The translations under genes were made by a program, and so were the position numbers. A DNA stretch of 64,000 bases from Paenibacillus gyeongsangnamensis (GTDB lineage: Bacteria; Bacillota; Bacilli; Paenibacillales; NBRC-103111): contig NZ_JAQAGZ010000026.1 in assembly GCF_027533625.1 (NCBI RefSeq), positions 1 through 64,000 on the forward strand, read 5' to 3'. How positions within the stretch are numbered: the first letter of the stretch is position 1; every line of letters begins with the position of its first letter. Below the pieces are notes generated by a model. It did no database searches. It had not been told where the DNA came from and saw nothing but the letters and a program-made list of their open reading frames with translations. Of the stretch, positions 44,975 to 53,374 are shown piece by piece.

Positions 44975-45544
44975 TTATTTAAGAAGCTTGTCGCCCGGCT
45001 TCCAGTTGACAGGGCACAGACCACCCGATTGAAGGGCCTGCAAAATGCGAAGGGTTTCGTCAACACTGCGGCCAACGTTCATATCGGTTACGACCTGATA
45101 GCGCAGAATGCCTTCCGGGTCGATAATAAACAATCCGCGATGGGCGGCTTTGGTTTCATCGTCCAAAACCCCATAAGCTTGTGCCACTTCTTTGCTAAAG
45201 TCAGAGGCCATCGGAAACTTAATTTCACCGATTCCGTTCTGGTCGCGTGGAGTTTGCGTCCAAGCCCGATGGGTATAAACACTATCGACGGACGCACCTA
45301 CGATTTCACAATCCAGTTCTTTAAATTGCTCGTAGCTGTCGCTGAAAGCGATGATTTCCGTCGGACATACGAACGTGAAATCAAATGGCCAGAAGAAAAA
45401 GACAAGCCATTTGCCGCGGTAATGCTCTAGCGATACATATTCCTCCAAAGTATCCATGTTTTTTGTTGATACCATCTTGAAGGACGGCGCCGGCAGCCCG
45501 ACTTTAGCAAAGGGATATTGGTTCGATGCAGCAGCTTGTGTCAT
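44975..45544 (-). CDS. 2-Cys peroxiredoxin (AhpC/Prx1 type)
   Basis: A 189-residue thiol peroxidase. The peroxidatic Cys lies in FDFTFVCPTEIIAFSD (about residue 60) and the resolving Cys in GGLCPVNWKPG near the C-terminus, as in typical 2-Cys AhpC-like proteins. No ahpF lies nearby. TrxB and a glutaredoxin upstream on the same strand could provide electrons. GGAGAAATGATAAC precedes ATG 45544. Confidence 0.9.
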   Translation of the reverse strand: MTQAAASNQYPFAKVGLPAPSFKMVSTKNMDTLEEYVSLEHYRGKWLVFFFWPFDFTFVCPTEIIAFSDSYEQFKELDCEIVGASVDSVYTHRAWTQTPRDQNGIGEIKFPMASDFSKEVAQAYGVLDDETKAAHRGLFIIDPEGILRYQVVTDMNVGRSVDETLRILQALQSGGLCPVNWKPGDKLLK

Positions 45545-45571
45545 GTTATCATTTCTCCTTCTAATATTGTT

Positions 45572-45817
45572 TTATGATGATAATCCAAGAGCTTTATTTA
45601 GTTGAGTAAGATTCATTCCTAGAATTTTCTTATCTCCAACGACAGTGACCGGCACAGACCGCATGCCTGTATTCCATAATTCCTCAGCGAATGTTTCATT
45701 GAGATCGATATTTCTTTCTTCGTATACAACGTGCTGTTCGTTGAGATATTTTTTTAGCTGACCGCAATAATGACAGTTCGTGCTGGAATAAACAATAACG
45801 TTAGGCTTGTCTGTCAT
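45572..45817 (-). CDS. glutaredoxin-like (NrdH/YruB) protein
   Basis: An 81-residue thioredoxin-fold redox protein with the active-site CHYC (VYSSTNCHYCGQLKKYL), the cis-Pro MRSVPVTVV and a GMNLTQLNKAL helix. Such proteins are usually reduced by thioredoxin reductase, and trxB is the gene directly upstream (25-bp gap). The peroxiredoxin is directly downstream. It probably shuttles electrons from TrxB to the peroxiredoxin (inference). Confidence 0.9.
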   Translation of the reverse strand: MTDKPNVIVYSSTNCHYCGQLKKYLNEQHVVYEERNIDLNETFAEELWNTGMRSVPVTVVGDKKILGMNLTQLNKALGLSS

Positions 45818-45841
45818 GGTTATATGTCCTCCTCTCTATAT

Positions 45842-46780
45842 TCAAACGGCAATTTCGGTTTCAACCAATTCCAGGTATTTTTCACAATCTAGCGCGGCCA
45901 TACACCCGGTACCTGCAGCACTGATTGCCTGCCGATATCTACTGTCTTGAACGTCTCCACATGCGAATACGCCCGGAATGTTCGTTTGTGTAGTACCCGG
46001 TTTCACAAGAAGATAACCGTGATCATCTGTTGTTAACTGTCCACCGAGAAACTTCGTATTCGGCGTATGTCCAATGGCAATGAACACGCCGTCGGCATCA
46101 ATAATCTCTTCAGCAGCTGAATCGTTATTTCTCAATTTCAGTCCGGTCACTCCGTTTTCCCCGGCTATAACCTCAAGTGGAGTGCGGTTCAACATCCAGC
46201 GAATTTTACCATTTACCCGAGTGCGCTCTTGCATAATTTTGGATCCACGAAGTTCTGTACGCCGATTGACTAAAACGACTTCAGAAGCGAAACGAGTCAA
46301 ATAATTCGCTTCCTCCATCGCTGAGTCGCCGCCGCCAATCACTATAATTTTTTTATTTCTGAAGAAAAATCCATCGCAAGTCGCGCATGTGCTCACTCCG
46401 CGGCCTACATTTTCTTTTTCCCCGGGGATTCCGAGGTACTTTGCCGATGCCCCTGTTGAAACAATCACCGACTCAGCAAGTATGTCACCCGTTCCCTCGA
46501 CGTTCAATCTGAACGGTCTTTCGGAGAAATCGACGAAGTTGACCCAACCGTTTTTGAATATGGCTCCGAAACGTTCTCCTTGCTTTCGCATATTCTCCAT
46601 AAGTTCCGGTCCTAGAATGCCGTCCGGAAAGCCGGGGAAGTTTTCCACTTCGGTGGTTGTTGTGAGTTGTCCGCCCGGTTCCGACCCTTCAATAACGAGA
46701 GGTGCTAATCCTGCCCTGGCCAAGTAGATAGCCGCTGTCAATCCGCCGGGTCCTGTACCGATAATCACTGTTTTATACAA
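45842..46780 (-). CDS. trxB: thioredoxin reductase
   Basis: A 312-residue FAD/NADPH enzyme. It has IIGTGPGGLTAAIYLARAG (FAD), the redox-active CATC within GVSTCATCDGFFF (about residues 130-142), IIVIGGGDSAMEEANYL (NADPH) and GVFACGDVQDSRYRQAISAAGTG split across the C-terminal FAD contact. It is a full-length classical TrxB. It heads the run trxB-grx-prx-sodA. GGAGAGGTGATC precedes the start, which is TTG at 46778-46780. A PerR-box-like sequence lies 20 bp upstream. Confidence 0.9.
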   Translation of the reverse strand: MYKTVIIGTGPGGLTAAIYLARAGLAPLVIEGSEPGGQLTTTTEVENFPGFPDGILGPELMENMRKQGERFGAIFKNGWVNFVDFSERPFRLNVEGTGDILAESVIVSTGASAKYLGIPGEKENVGRGVSTCATCDGFFFRNKKIIVIGGGDSAMEEANYLTRFASEVVLVNRRTELRGSKIMQERTRVNGKIRWMLNRTPLEVIAGENGVTGLKLRNNDSAAEEIIDADGVFIAIGHTPNTKFLGGQLTTDDHGYLLVKPGTTQTNIPGVFACGDVQDSRYRQAISAAGTGCMAALDCEKYLELVETEIAV

Positions 46781-46799
46781 TAAAGATCACCTCTCCTCT

Positions 46800-46814
46800 T
46801 TAGAATAATTATAA
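46800..46814 (-). promoter_or_regulatory. PerR-box candidate upstream of trxB run
   Basis: On the minus strand TTATAATTATTCTAA differs from the Bacillus PerR consensus TTATAATNATTATAA at one position. Its place 20-34 bp before the trxB start fits peroxide-controlled repression of the whole oxidative-stress run. Confidence 0.6.
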
Positions 46815-46909
46815 ATAAGTTATACTGTCATCATATCATTCGCTGTTTAATCCTTCATGAAGTAACCGTGAAGACAACATGAATGCTTAATGAAGGTATC
46901 ATAAAGATT

Positions 46910-47057
46910 TTATGAAGACATCAGCTGCAACAATGGCGGCTCCTTGATTAGAAAAAATAGATACGTACTACCATTATTTTGGTAAAACACCTTCCCACTT
47001 GAAACCCAAGAATCAACATCAGCTTGTGAAGCCCCTCGTTCCATCATCCTTTGAGCA
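46910..47057 (-). pseudogene. unrecognised C-terminal fragment
   Basis: The minus strand reads DAQRMMERGASQADVDSWVS followed by SGKVFYQNNGSTYLFFL, ending at 46910. The H/D-A-x-x-R-M-x-x-R-G pattern recalls DUF4258-like toxin or nuclease C-termini, but this is only a resemblance. Stops lie immediately upstream. Confidence 0.3.
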
Positions 47058-47121
47058 TCGCGTTAAACGCCTCTACGATCTACAGGTAAGAGCGCATCGG
47101 ATGTATGGGAGTTTATCAAAC

Positions 47122-47545
47122 TTATTCGGAAAGCCTCTTCATGAGCAATCCGAGCCTGTCTAAATTTTGTTCATTCGCCCCTTCGCAAATTGGTTTTAGC
47201 TGGGTGTATTCTTCCTCTGTTTCGAAAGTCTGCCGGAAAGTGATCTCTGTTCCACCGTCAACGTCCTCGAATGTAGCAGTCAGAATAAAGTGAGGTCTGG
47301 TTTCGTGCCTCAGCACAATACATTCGGGCCCGATTTCATGAAAAACGCTTCGGTACGGATAGTCGGCTCCATTAGGGCCATGCATTGTATATTCCCAAAG
47401 TCCTCCGGGTCTTAAATCGAAAGTGTGGAAAGTATTCGTGAAACCGTTAGGTCCCCACCACTGGGCGAGGAGTTCCGGCTCCGTCCAAGCCCGGTACACC
47501 AAATTTCAAAGGGCATCGAACTTTCGACGAGACACGAGTTCGAAG
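47122..47545 (-). pseudogene. SRPBCC (AHSA1-like) protein, disrupted near the start
   Basis: The main frame (47502-47122) reads VYRAWTEPELLAQWWGPNGF, LRPGGLWEYTMHGPNGADYP, TFEDVDGGTEITFRQTFE, typical of Bacillus AHSA1-family START-like proteins. The expected first strand FELVSRRKFDA lies just upstream in the same frame but is separated by TGA at 47506-47508. A local indel or substitution there has broken the N-terminus; a TTG at 47500-47502 is the only in-frame restart. Confidence 0.7.
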
Positions 47546-47554
47546 GTGTCTGCG

Positions 47555-47685
47555 TTACTTTTCCCAGTATTTCCCAAGAAGGTCCAGCAATTCCTTAGTT
47601 CCATGCTTACGTTGTTCTGGCGTATCGTGGCCGTCGAAAAACGTTCCTGTTCTGTAAATATCAGTTTGACCCAGCTGCTGTTATT
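47555..47685 (-). pseudogene. second SRPBCC protein, C-terminal remnant
   Basis: SSWVKLIFTEQ in one frame and FFDGHDTPEQRKHGTKELLD and LLGKYWEK in another end at TAA 47555. This is the C-terminal helix of an AHSA1-type protein. A frameshift separates the two parts. Confidence 0.5.
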
Positions 47686-47830
47686 TTCCACGCGCGGGGT
47701 GATGTCATAGAGCAAATCCTGCCGGGTGAACCCGAATACGTCGGGAATGGCGGCCGTCGCGATATCCGGTATGTTGCCGGCGGTAATCAGGTCGTCGATT
47801 CTGGTACCGGTTCCCAGACTAGATAAGGCT
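47686..47830 (-). pseudogene. extracellular solute-binding protein fragment
   Basis: The minus strand encodes GTGTRIDDLITAGNIPDIAT and DVFGFTRQDLLYDITP, the first-lobe block of CUT1-type sugar-binding proteins. It is joined in frame at about 47685 to SRPBCC sequence. No other part of this gene is present. Confidence 0.6.
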
Positions 47831-47987
47831 GCGATCGCTCCCTATATGTTAACGCTTCCATTCTTTCGGTTATTATTTTATCAGGCTAGAATTCTTGTGG
47901 GGTGGGGTTCGTTCGGTGCGGAAATGATCCGCCTGTGAGCAGCCGTAGCAATGGCCGCTCACCCGGGGATTCTGGAATTGGAATGAT

Positions 47988-49049
47988 CTAAGAAGCGGAA
48001 GAATCGGTAGAGGCTTGAACTTTGGTTTTCGTGCTTTCCGAAGCGGCTTTGATCTTGTTCAGAAAATCGCGGACTTGCTCGAACGGAGGTTCGCTCAGAT
48101 CCTTGGGATGATTCGCGTCCCCGTTTACCCACAGCGTCTCAAGCGGAATATACCCGCGGTAATTGCTGTATCGAAGGCGCGTGAAGAGCTCCTCCAGATC
48201 GATCAAAACGTCCGTATCGGCGCCGGCAGGCTTGCGCTTCACCTGGAAATTTACCGTATATGGAAGAACCGCTTCAATATCGTCATACCAGGAGTAACCG
48301 AGCCCGCTCTGGGAGCGGAAAGTCTTGAAGAAGCCCGTATCGTTGATCAGTCCGATATTGGGGTGATCCACCCACTGCAGGATACGGATGACCTGATCGG
48401 CCGTACACACCATGTCGCCATGATTCTGCATTCCGACTACGACCCCTTTGCTTGCGCCATACTCGGCACACTCTCTTAAGGCCGGGACGATCCGCTCCCT
48501 TGCGATGGTTTCCCAATCGGAGCTTTCAATGTCCTTCGGAACGGCGCCGTTGAACACCCGCATGACGGGCGCCCCCATCTCGGCGGCTACGTCGATCCAG
48601 TACTTCGTTCGCTTCACATCCAGCGCACGTCTCTCTGCACTCGGATCGGCAAAATCGTTCTTGACCCCCGTCCCGCTGATGGCGATGCCAAGCTCGCTGC
48701 ACAGCTGTTTGATGCTGCGGGCATACGCATAGATTTCTTCGTCGGATTTCGTCGGCATCGTAACGTTGTCATAGCCGGGGATATAGTACGAAGTAATATC
48801 AACCGCATCGAATCCGGCTTCTTTGGCGAAGCGGATCACCTCCATCGTATCGATCGGAGGCGCTCCTTCCGTGCTCCCTTTCATCCACGAGTTCAAATTG
48901 TGGCTGAAGCTGTAGAAGTTCAGCCCGATCTTGTAGTCCCCTGTATAATACGGACCTCTGCGGCTGTTTTGCAGGTAATGGCTTGTCGGAATTTGCTCAT
49001 AAATATTGGCGGACGAATGCTCATTCGATTGCGAAGTGTTCATAGCCAT
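47988..49049 (-). CDS. sugar phosphate isomerase/epimerase (xylose isomerase-like TIM barrel)
   Basis: A 353-residue TIM-barrel protein. Blocks are KIGLNFYSFSHNLNSWM, FAKEAGFDAVDITSYYIPG, ALRECAEYGASKGVVVGMQ and NHGDMVCTADQVIRIL, NIGLINDTGFF (metal Asp), FQVKRKPAGADT and GYIPLETLWVNG (metal Glu). These are the acidic and His metal-site positions of the AP_endonuc_2 family. It acts on an unknown sugar or sugar acid. A CcpA cre-like sequence 45-58 bp upstream suggests catabolite control. Confidence 0.85.
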   Translation of the reverse strand: MAMNTSQSNEHSSANIYEQIPTSHYLQNSRRGPYYTGDYKIGLNFYSFSHNLNSWMKGSTEGAPPIDTMEVIRFAKEAGFDAVDITSYYIPGYDNVTMPTKSDEEIYAYARSIKQLCSELGIAISGTGVKNDFADPSAERRALDVKRTKYWIDVAAEMGAPVMRVFNGAVPKDIESSDWETIARERIVPALRECAEYGASKGVVVGMQNHGDMVCTADQVIRILQWVDHPNIGLINDTGFFKTFRSQSGLGYSWYDDIEAVLPYTVNFQVKRKPAGADTDVLIDLEELFTRLRYSNYRGYIPLETLWVNGDANHPKDLSEPPFEQVRDFLNKIKAASESTKTKVQASTDSSAS

Positions 49050-49519
49050 GCTCCTCTCTTATAATCTGTATTTGAATTGAAAGCAGCAACCTTCGTTAGC
49101 GCTTACATTTCTATATAAGACCAAGTCGGGTGATATCCGATTAGCATCAGAAATATTAACGATAACAAAAATGCATGTGTGCAGTTTTTTTGAAAGATCA
49201 GAGGTGGAATCTCTAGTTCACACTGTTATGTACAGATTGTATCGGGTGTTTAGCCTTAAGGCATCGAATTTTCGAACGCTTTTCCTTAGATTAACGTTAA
49301 TACAAATAATGTTATATGATTGAATAAAAGGTGTCAACCGATTTCTTCCCCGTGTGGAAACGATATCCAAATAAGTAGTGACAAACTGTATCTTTTGATC
49401 TATATTTAGACACGTAATGTATCATTTTCTCTGGAGGCGATGCTTATAGACCTAAGAACTCGATCTTGCATAGGTTCAAGGAAGTATGAGCTTTTCATTA
49501 TTGACAGAGGAGTGTTTGT
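49050..49519. other. divergent promoter region between epimerase and secreted-protein genes
   Basis: No gene is seen. It holds the cre-like site (49094-49107) serving the leftward gene, and TTGTATGAGC-adjacent AGAGGAGTGT serves the rightward gene as ribosome site. No recognisable riboswitch. Confidence 0.4.
49094..49107 (-). promoter_or_regulatory. CcpA cre-like site
   Basis: The minus strand reads TGTAAGCGCTAACG, matching the cre consensus TGWAANCGNTNWCA at all but the last base. It lies 45 bp upstream of the epimerase gene, where it would act as a roadblock or repression site. Confidence 0.5.
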
Positions 49520-50371
49520 ATGAGCAAAAGAATAATTTATGTTTGGCTCGGCGTCATCCTGCTGTTCACCATGTTTTCCAATACGGCATTAGGGGCCGGC
49601 CAATCCGGCACCACTTTAACGGCGACTGTGACAGCGGAAGGAGCTTGGGTGAAAAAAACGACATACGACTGGACAATCACCAAAACCTCCAATGTACTTC
49701 GTCCGGTAATTAATCCTCATGTATCGTTTCCGTTGGTTTATACATTACAAACTAAGAGAAACCTTGTATCGGAAAAGGAACTGACCTCCGTACGCGGAAT
49801 TATCACCGTTAAGAATGGAGGAGATAAACCGACCGAAGGCTTGAAGCTTGTACCGCAAGTACTGTATAAGGCGGGTGGTGGACCCTTCCAGACTCTTTCG
49901 GGTGCCTCTACCGCAATTACGCCTGACCCGCTCCAGCCGGGGGAAACGAAAACCTATCCGTATGAAATCTTCTTTACACCGGTCAACGGAGCCCAATATA
50001 AATTGAGTGCCGCTGTCACCATTACCAACCATTCCGGACATCTGGGCGTTCCTTTCGGGCCTACGCCGGATGCAGGCCTCTCGTTTCCAACGGCCGCTGA
50101 GCCGGTTTCCGAGGATGCAACCGCAACGGTAAGCGATACCGCTTTATGTCCGGCCGGCTTTACTTGTACTTCAAGCCACCCGGCACCCTGGAATTTGAAT
50201 AATAGCGAAACGATCACATATACACTGACTGTAACCAACAATACGGCTCCTATTCTGCAGATTATTCCATTAATGAATAAGGCAACCTTAACGGAAGACA
50301 ATACCAAACAAGTAAGGCCCGCGGACAATACGGTCCTTATTTTTACAGGTTGTTCGTGCACGAAACCATAA
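49520..50371 (+). CDS. secreted beta-sandwich protein
   Basis: A 283-residue exported protein. The signal peptide is residues 1-25 (VWLGVILLFTMFSNTALGAG). The mature part has DUF11-like, Ig-type strands: SVRGIITVKNGGDKPTEGLK, LQPGETKTYPYEIFFTPV, AAVTITNHSGHLGVPFGPTP and a second sandwich ETITYTLTVTNN. It ends with a Cys-rich TGCSCTKP. AGAGGAGTG precedes the start. It is probably a surface or matrix protein of unknown role. A 49-residue peptide gene follows after 18 bp, so the two are likely co-transcribed. Confidence 0.7.
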   Translation: MSKRIIYVWLGVILLFTMFSNTALGAGQSGTTLTATVTAEGAWVKKTTYDWTITKTSNVLRPVINPHVSFPLVYTLQTKRNLVSEKELTSVRGIITVKNGGDKPTEGLKLVPQVLYKAGGGPFQTLSGASTAITPDPLQPGETKTYPYEIFFTPVNGAQYKLSAAVTITNHSGHLGVPFGPTPDAGLSFPTAAEPVSEDATATVSDTALCPAGFTCTSSHPAPWNLNNSETITYTLTVTNNTAPILQIIPLMNKATLTEDNTKQVRPADNTVLIFTGCSCTKP

Positions 50372-50389
50372 AATCAGGGAGGAACGGAC

Positions 50390-50539
50390 ATGTTAAAAAA
50401 AACATACTCCAAGCCTGCTGTTATTGAGCATGAGAAAATCTGTTTTGAAACGGGACTATCCAGCTGCGTTTGCGTTGCCGATCTCGGGCAGGTTAAAGTT
50501 TGCGTGAAGCCCGATGGCACTTGGGACCCGCTTCCTTAA
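50390..50539 (+). CDS. small cysteine-containing peptide, RiPP-precursor-like
   Basis: ATG 50390 follows AGGGAGGAA and encodes 49 residues: MLKKTYSKPAVIEHEKICFE, TGLSSCVCVADLGQVKVCV, KPDGTWDPLP. The N-terminal YSKPAVIEHEKICFET recalls leader peptides of RRE-dependent RiPPs (the YxxPxL/V-type recognition motif of lasso precursors). Four Cys (18, 26, 28, 38) lie in the possible core. No maturation enzyme is nearby; downstream is an IS1182 fragment and then murT. It may instead be a small export-coupled protein. Coding status is well supported; the RiPP idea is inference. Confidence 0.65.
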   Translation: MLKKTYSKPAVIEHEKICFETGLSSCVCVADLGQVKVCVKPDGTWDPLP

Positions 50540-50716
50540 AAAAGTAACAGAATAGCAGCTATTGAGAAAGTTAACAAAGATCCGCTAGCCAAGCTGGCTT
50601 GGGTAGTGCAATTTTTCAGCTTCTTAGCCTTACCTGAATAAGGAAACGCCTTCTTCGATGAAGGCCAGTTGTTGACAAGCCCCGTTTTCTAGGAGCTATG
50701 TAAAAAAGATCGCCTG

Positions 50717-50860
50717 TTATCCGGCCTTCTTGGCTAGGTTATTGGCGATCTTCTTTATATTTTGGCATATGGCAGTCATCAACGCTTGCTGCTGCAATTT
50801 TTCTGCCGCGGGACCCGAAGCCCATGGAGCTCTTTGGCGTCTGCAGCTTCATCGGAGAAT
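50717..50860 (-). mobile_element. IS1182-type transposase, C-terminal remnant
   Basis: The minus strand encodes KELHGLRV.., a frameshift, then LQQQALMTAICQNIKKIANN and LAKKAG, ending TAA at 50717. This is the C-terminal block of IS1182-family transposases. The rest is lost. Confidence 0.6.
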
Positions 50861-50952
50861 TTTAGGAAAAAAATATGTTCTGGAAGACATGATCCTGCCC
50901 TTTTTGATCCATACTAAACCGTATATCAAATTACCGCTATTGGAGAAACAGG

Positions 50953-52278
50953 ATGCTGCCTCTAGCTATCGGATTAGGAAAAATGGCCGGTCATATGAGC
51001 CGGATGCTGGGGAAACAAGGTACGAGCTTACCCGGACATTTGGCGCTCAGACTTTGCCCCCATCTGCTATCCGCCTTATCCGGCAAAATCAAGGATACCG
51101 TCTTGGTTACGGGCACCAACGGCAAAACAACAACCTCAAGCATACTCGCATCCATTTTTATCCAGGCGGGCAGAACTGTCATTCACAATCGCGAAGGGGC
51201 CAATTTAATGTCCGGCATCACCACCTGTCTCATGCAGCAAACGAACGCATTCGGCGCTTTGAACCAAGAAAGCATGGCCATTCTTGAAGTGGATGAAGGT
51301 AGCCTCTATAACGTGCTTCAGCATATCCGCCCCCAAGCCATATTGATTACAAATTTTTTCCGGGATCAGCTGGACCGTTACGGCGAAATCGACCGGTTGG
51401 TGGAGCAGGTCGCAGAAGCCATCGAACCGATGGATACGACGTTATTCATCAATGGCGACGATCCTTTAGCCGTCCGTTTATCCAGGCTGCGGAAGCCTTC
51501 CGTATTTTACGGCTTGAAGAACGGCGCCTACTCGTTTCCCCGGCAAGGAATGCGCGAATCCCGATTTTGCCCCGTATGCGGCAATCCGTTAACTTACGAG
51601 TGGGAGCATTACGGACAGCTGGGCCATTTTCAATGCGATTGCGGATTTTCGCGCCCTCCCGTCGATTATGAAGTGGAAAAGATCGAGAACGAGGATGCGC
51701 TCCGGATCGTCCTGCATGGAAAACCGTTCGATACGCCGCTGCAGGGCGCCTATAACGCTTACAATGTGGCCGCGGCGGTCGCCTGCGCCAAACAATTCGG
51801 CCTGGACGACGCCATGATTTCGGGCGGAATCTCGAGCTATCGAAGCGATAACGGACGCATGCAGCGGTTTAGCATCGGCGGGATTCCTTACAAGCTCAAC
51901 CTGGCCAAAAATCCCCAAGGGGTCAACAGCACCCTGGCCGCCTACCTGCAAACCAAGGAGCCCAAGCAGTTTATTCTTGTGCTGGATGACCGGGACGCTG
52001 ACGGGCACGATGTTTCATGGATTTGGGATGCGGATTATGAGCTTCTGCAGCGGAGCGACATCGAACGGATTTATTGCGCGGGGAGAAGGGCTCACGATAT
52101 GGCCTTACGCCTGTATTATACAGGAATCGCCAGAGACCGCATCCATGTGACGCCGTCGGCCGCAAGCGCCTTACAAGATAGCTGCATATGGAAACGGCCC
52201 ACTTACGTCGTATCGAATTACTCCTCTCTTCACTTCGTACAACGGCGATTGGAGGAGCTGGAATGCAGCCGGTCTTGA
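50953..52278 (+). CDS. murT: lipid II isoglutaminyl synthase, Mur-ligase subunit MurT
   Basis: A 441-residue subunit that activates the D-Glu alpha-carboxylate of lipid II for amidation. The Mur-ligase P-loop is VTGTNGKTTTSSILA (about 53-67), with NREGANLMSG following. The MurT-specific Cys4 zinc ribbon is CPVCGNPL.. ..CDCG (about residues 203-227), and the DUF1727 C-terminal domain has NLAKNPQGVNSTL. GGAG lies upstream of ATG 50953. It overlaps gatD by 16 bp, so the two subunits are translationally coupled. Amidation is needed for efficient peptidoglycan cross-linking. Confidence 0.95.
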   Translation: MLPLAIGLGKMAGHMSRMLGKQGTSLPGHLALRLCPHLLSALSGKIKDTVLVTGTNGKTTTSSILASIFIQAGRTVIHNREGANLMSGITTCLMQQTNAFGALNQESMAILEVDEGSLYNVLQHIRPQAILITNFFRDQLDRYGEIDRLVEQVAEAIEPMDTTLFINGDDPLAVRLSRLRKPSVFYGLKNGAYSFPRQGMRESRFCPVCGNPLTYEWEHYGQLGHFQCDCGFSRPPVDYEVEKIENEDALRIVLHGKPFDTPLQGAYNAYNVAAAVACAKQFGLDDAMISGGISSYRSDNGRMQRFSIGGIPYKLNLAKNPQGVNSTLAAYLQTKEPKQFILVLDDRDADGHDVSWIWDADYELLQRSDIERIYCAGRRAHDMALRLYYTGIARDRIHVTPSAASALQDSCIWKRPTYVVSNYSSLHFVQRRLEELECSRS

Positions 52279-53006
52279 CGATGTTGCATTTTTTTCCCGA
52301 GCATTTGAATTTATACGGGGACCGGGGCAATGTTACCGTACTCCAGAAGCGGTGCGGGTGGCGAAATATCCTCCTGAAGATTCAAGAAATCCGCCATGCC
52401 CGGGAGGCCTGTTTCCCGGAGGCGGATCTGTTCATGATCGGCGGCGGGAGCGACCGCGAGCAGGGACTGGTAATGGAGGAATTGGTGCAGATGAAGGAAC
52501 CGTGGAAGGAAGCGATCGAGGACGGACTCTGCGGACTCGCCATCTGCGGCGGATACCAATTGCTGGGTGAGTACTATGAATTGGCCGATGGGACCCGGAT
52601 TCAAGGGCTTGGCATCCTCGATTATTATTCGCGATGCGGCGATCCGCGGCGCCGGCTCGTCGGGAATTTGGGCGTTATCTCTCCCAGATTCGGACCGCTG
52701 GTCGGCTTTGAGAATCACGGCGGTGAAACCTTCCACGCTTACGAAGCTTTGGGGGACGTAGTGTTCGGCTATGGAAATAACCTAAGCAAGAAGAAAGAAG
52801 GATTGGTTTATAAGCATGTGATCGGCACTTATTTGCATGGGCCCGTTCTATCCAAAAATCCCGTCCTTGCGGATTGGATGATTATGGCCGCTCTCCGAAG
52901 GAAATACGGCGAAGCGCCGCTGCCAAGTCTGAATAACGAACTGGAAGACGAGGCGAAGAAGATCCTCTGGAACCGCGAAGCCGGGCATCGGCTCCGGCTG
53001 TCGTAA
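52263..53006 (+). CDS. gatD: lipid II isoglutaminyl synthase, glutamine amidotransferase subunit GatD
   Basis: A 247-residue class I (CobB/CobQ-like) glutamine amidotransferase that hands ammonia to MurT. The catalytic Cys is at 95 in LAICGGYQLLG, and the catalytic His in VIGTYLHGPVLSKNP. FPEHLNLYGDRGNVTVL is the family's N-terminal signature. The ATG at 52263, inside murT, is chosen because it begins at that signature; the frame also opens at 52188. It forms the usual two-gene unit with murT. Confidence 0.95.
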   Translation: MQPVLTMLHFFPEHLNLYGDRGNVTVLQKRCGWRNILLKIQEIRHAREACFPEADLFMIGGGSDREQGLVMEELVQMKEPWKEAIEDGLCGLAICGGYQLLGEYYELADGTRIQGLGILDYYSRCGDPRRRLVGNLGVISPRFGPLVGFENHGGETFHAYEALGDVVFGYGNNLSKKKEGLVYKHVIGTYLHGPVLSKNPVLADWMIMAALRRKYGEAPLPSLNNELEDEAKKILWNREAGHRLRLS

Positions 53007-53080
53007 GCCACGGCAGCCTTCAAATCCGCCTTGCAATTACAAGGGCCGAGGCCGGTTTCTTCCGTCTCCCGGCCCCCGGC

Positions 53081-53317
53081 TTATTTCTTAGGAACAGAAA
53101 CGCCGTTATCAAACAGATATTTCATAAAGTGTAGTTCTGCTAATGCCTCTTGTTCACTACGCCACTTCTGATTTGACAAACGTAATATCCGTTCAGGGTA
53201 CCCGTTTTGTGCTGGGTATTGATACACATCATTAACATTGCCACCAACATGTGTAAGAAGATTCGAATTAAGCCCAAATGCATTTGTTGCTGTTTGTAAC
53301 ACACTTTCCTTCAGCAT
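53081..53317 (-). pseudogene. phosphotransferase (APH-like), N-terminal fragment
   Basis: A 78-codon frame: LTHVGGNVNDVYQYPAQNG, RILRLSNQKWRSEQEALAEL, HFMKYLFDNGVSVPKK, then a stop. This is the ATP-binding N-lobe start of aminoglycoside/choline-kinase-like phosphotransferases, with the Lys-equivalent strand RILRLS. The catalytic HGDxHxxN loop is missing. ATG 53317 has GGAGGGAATG upstream, so the start is preserved and the 3' part lost. Confidence 0.65.
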
Positions 53318-53374
53318 TCCATTCCCTCCTTCAGATTATCAAAATGACAATTTTTCTACGAATGAAAGTTTTAT

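Noticed and set aside
47935..47962. GTGAGC..GCTCAC hairpin after the epimerase as a terminator
   Set aside because: The stem is interrupted and no T run follows on the minus strand.
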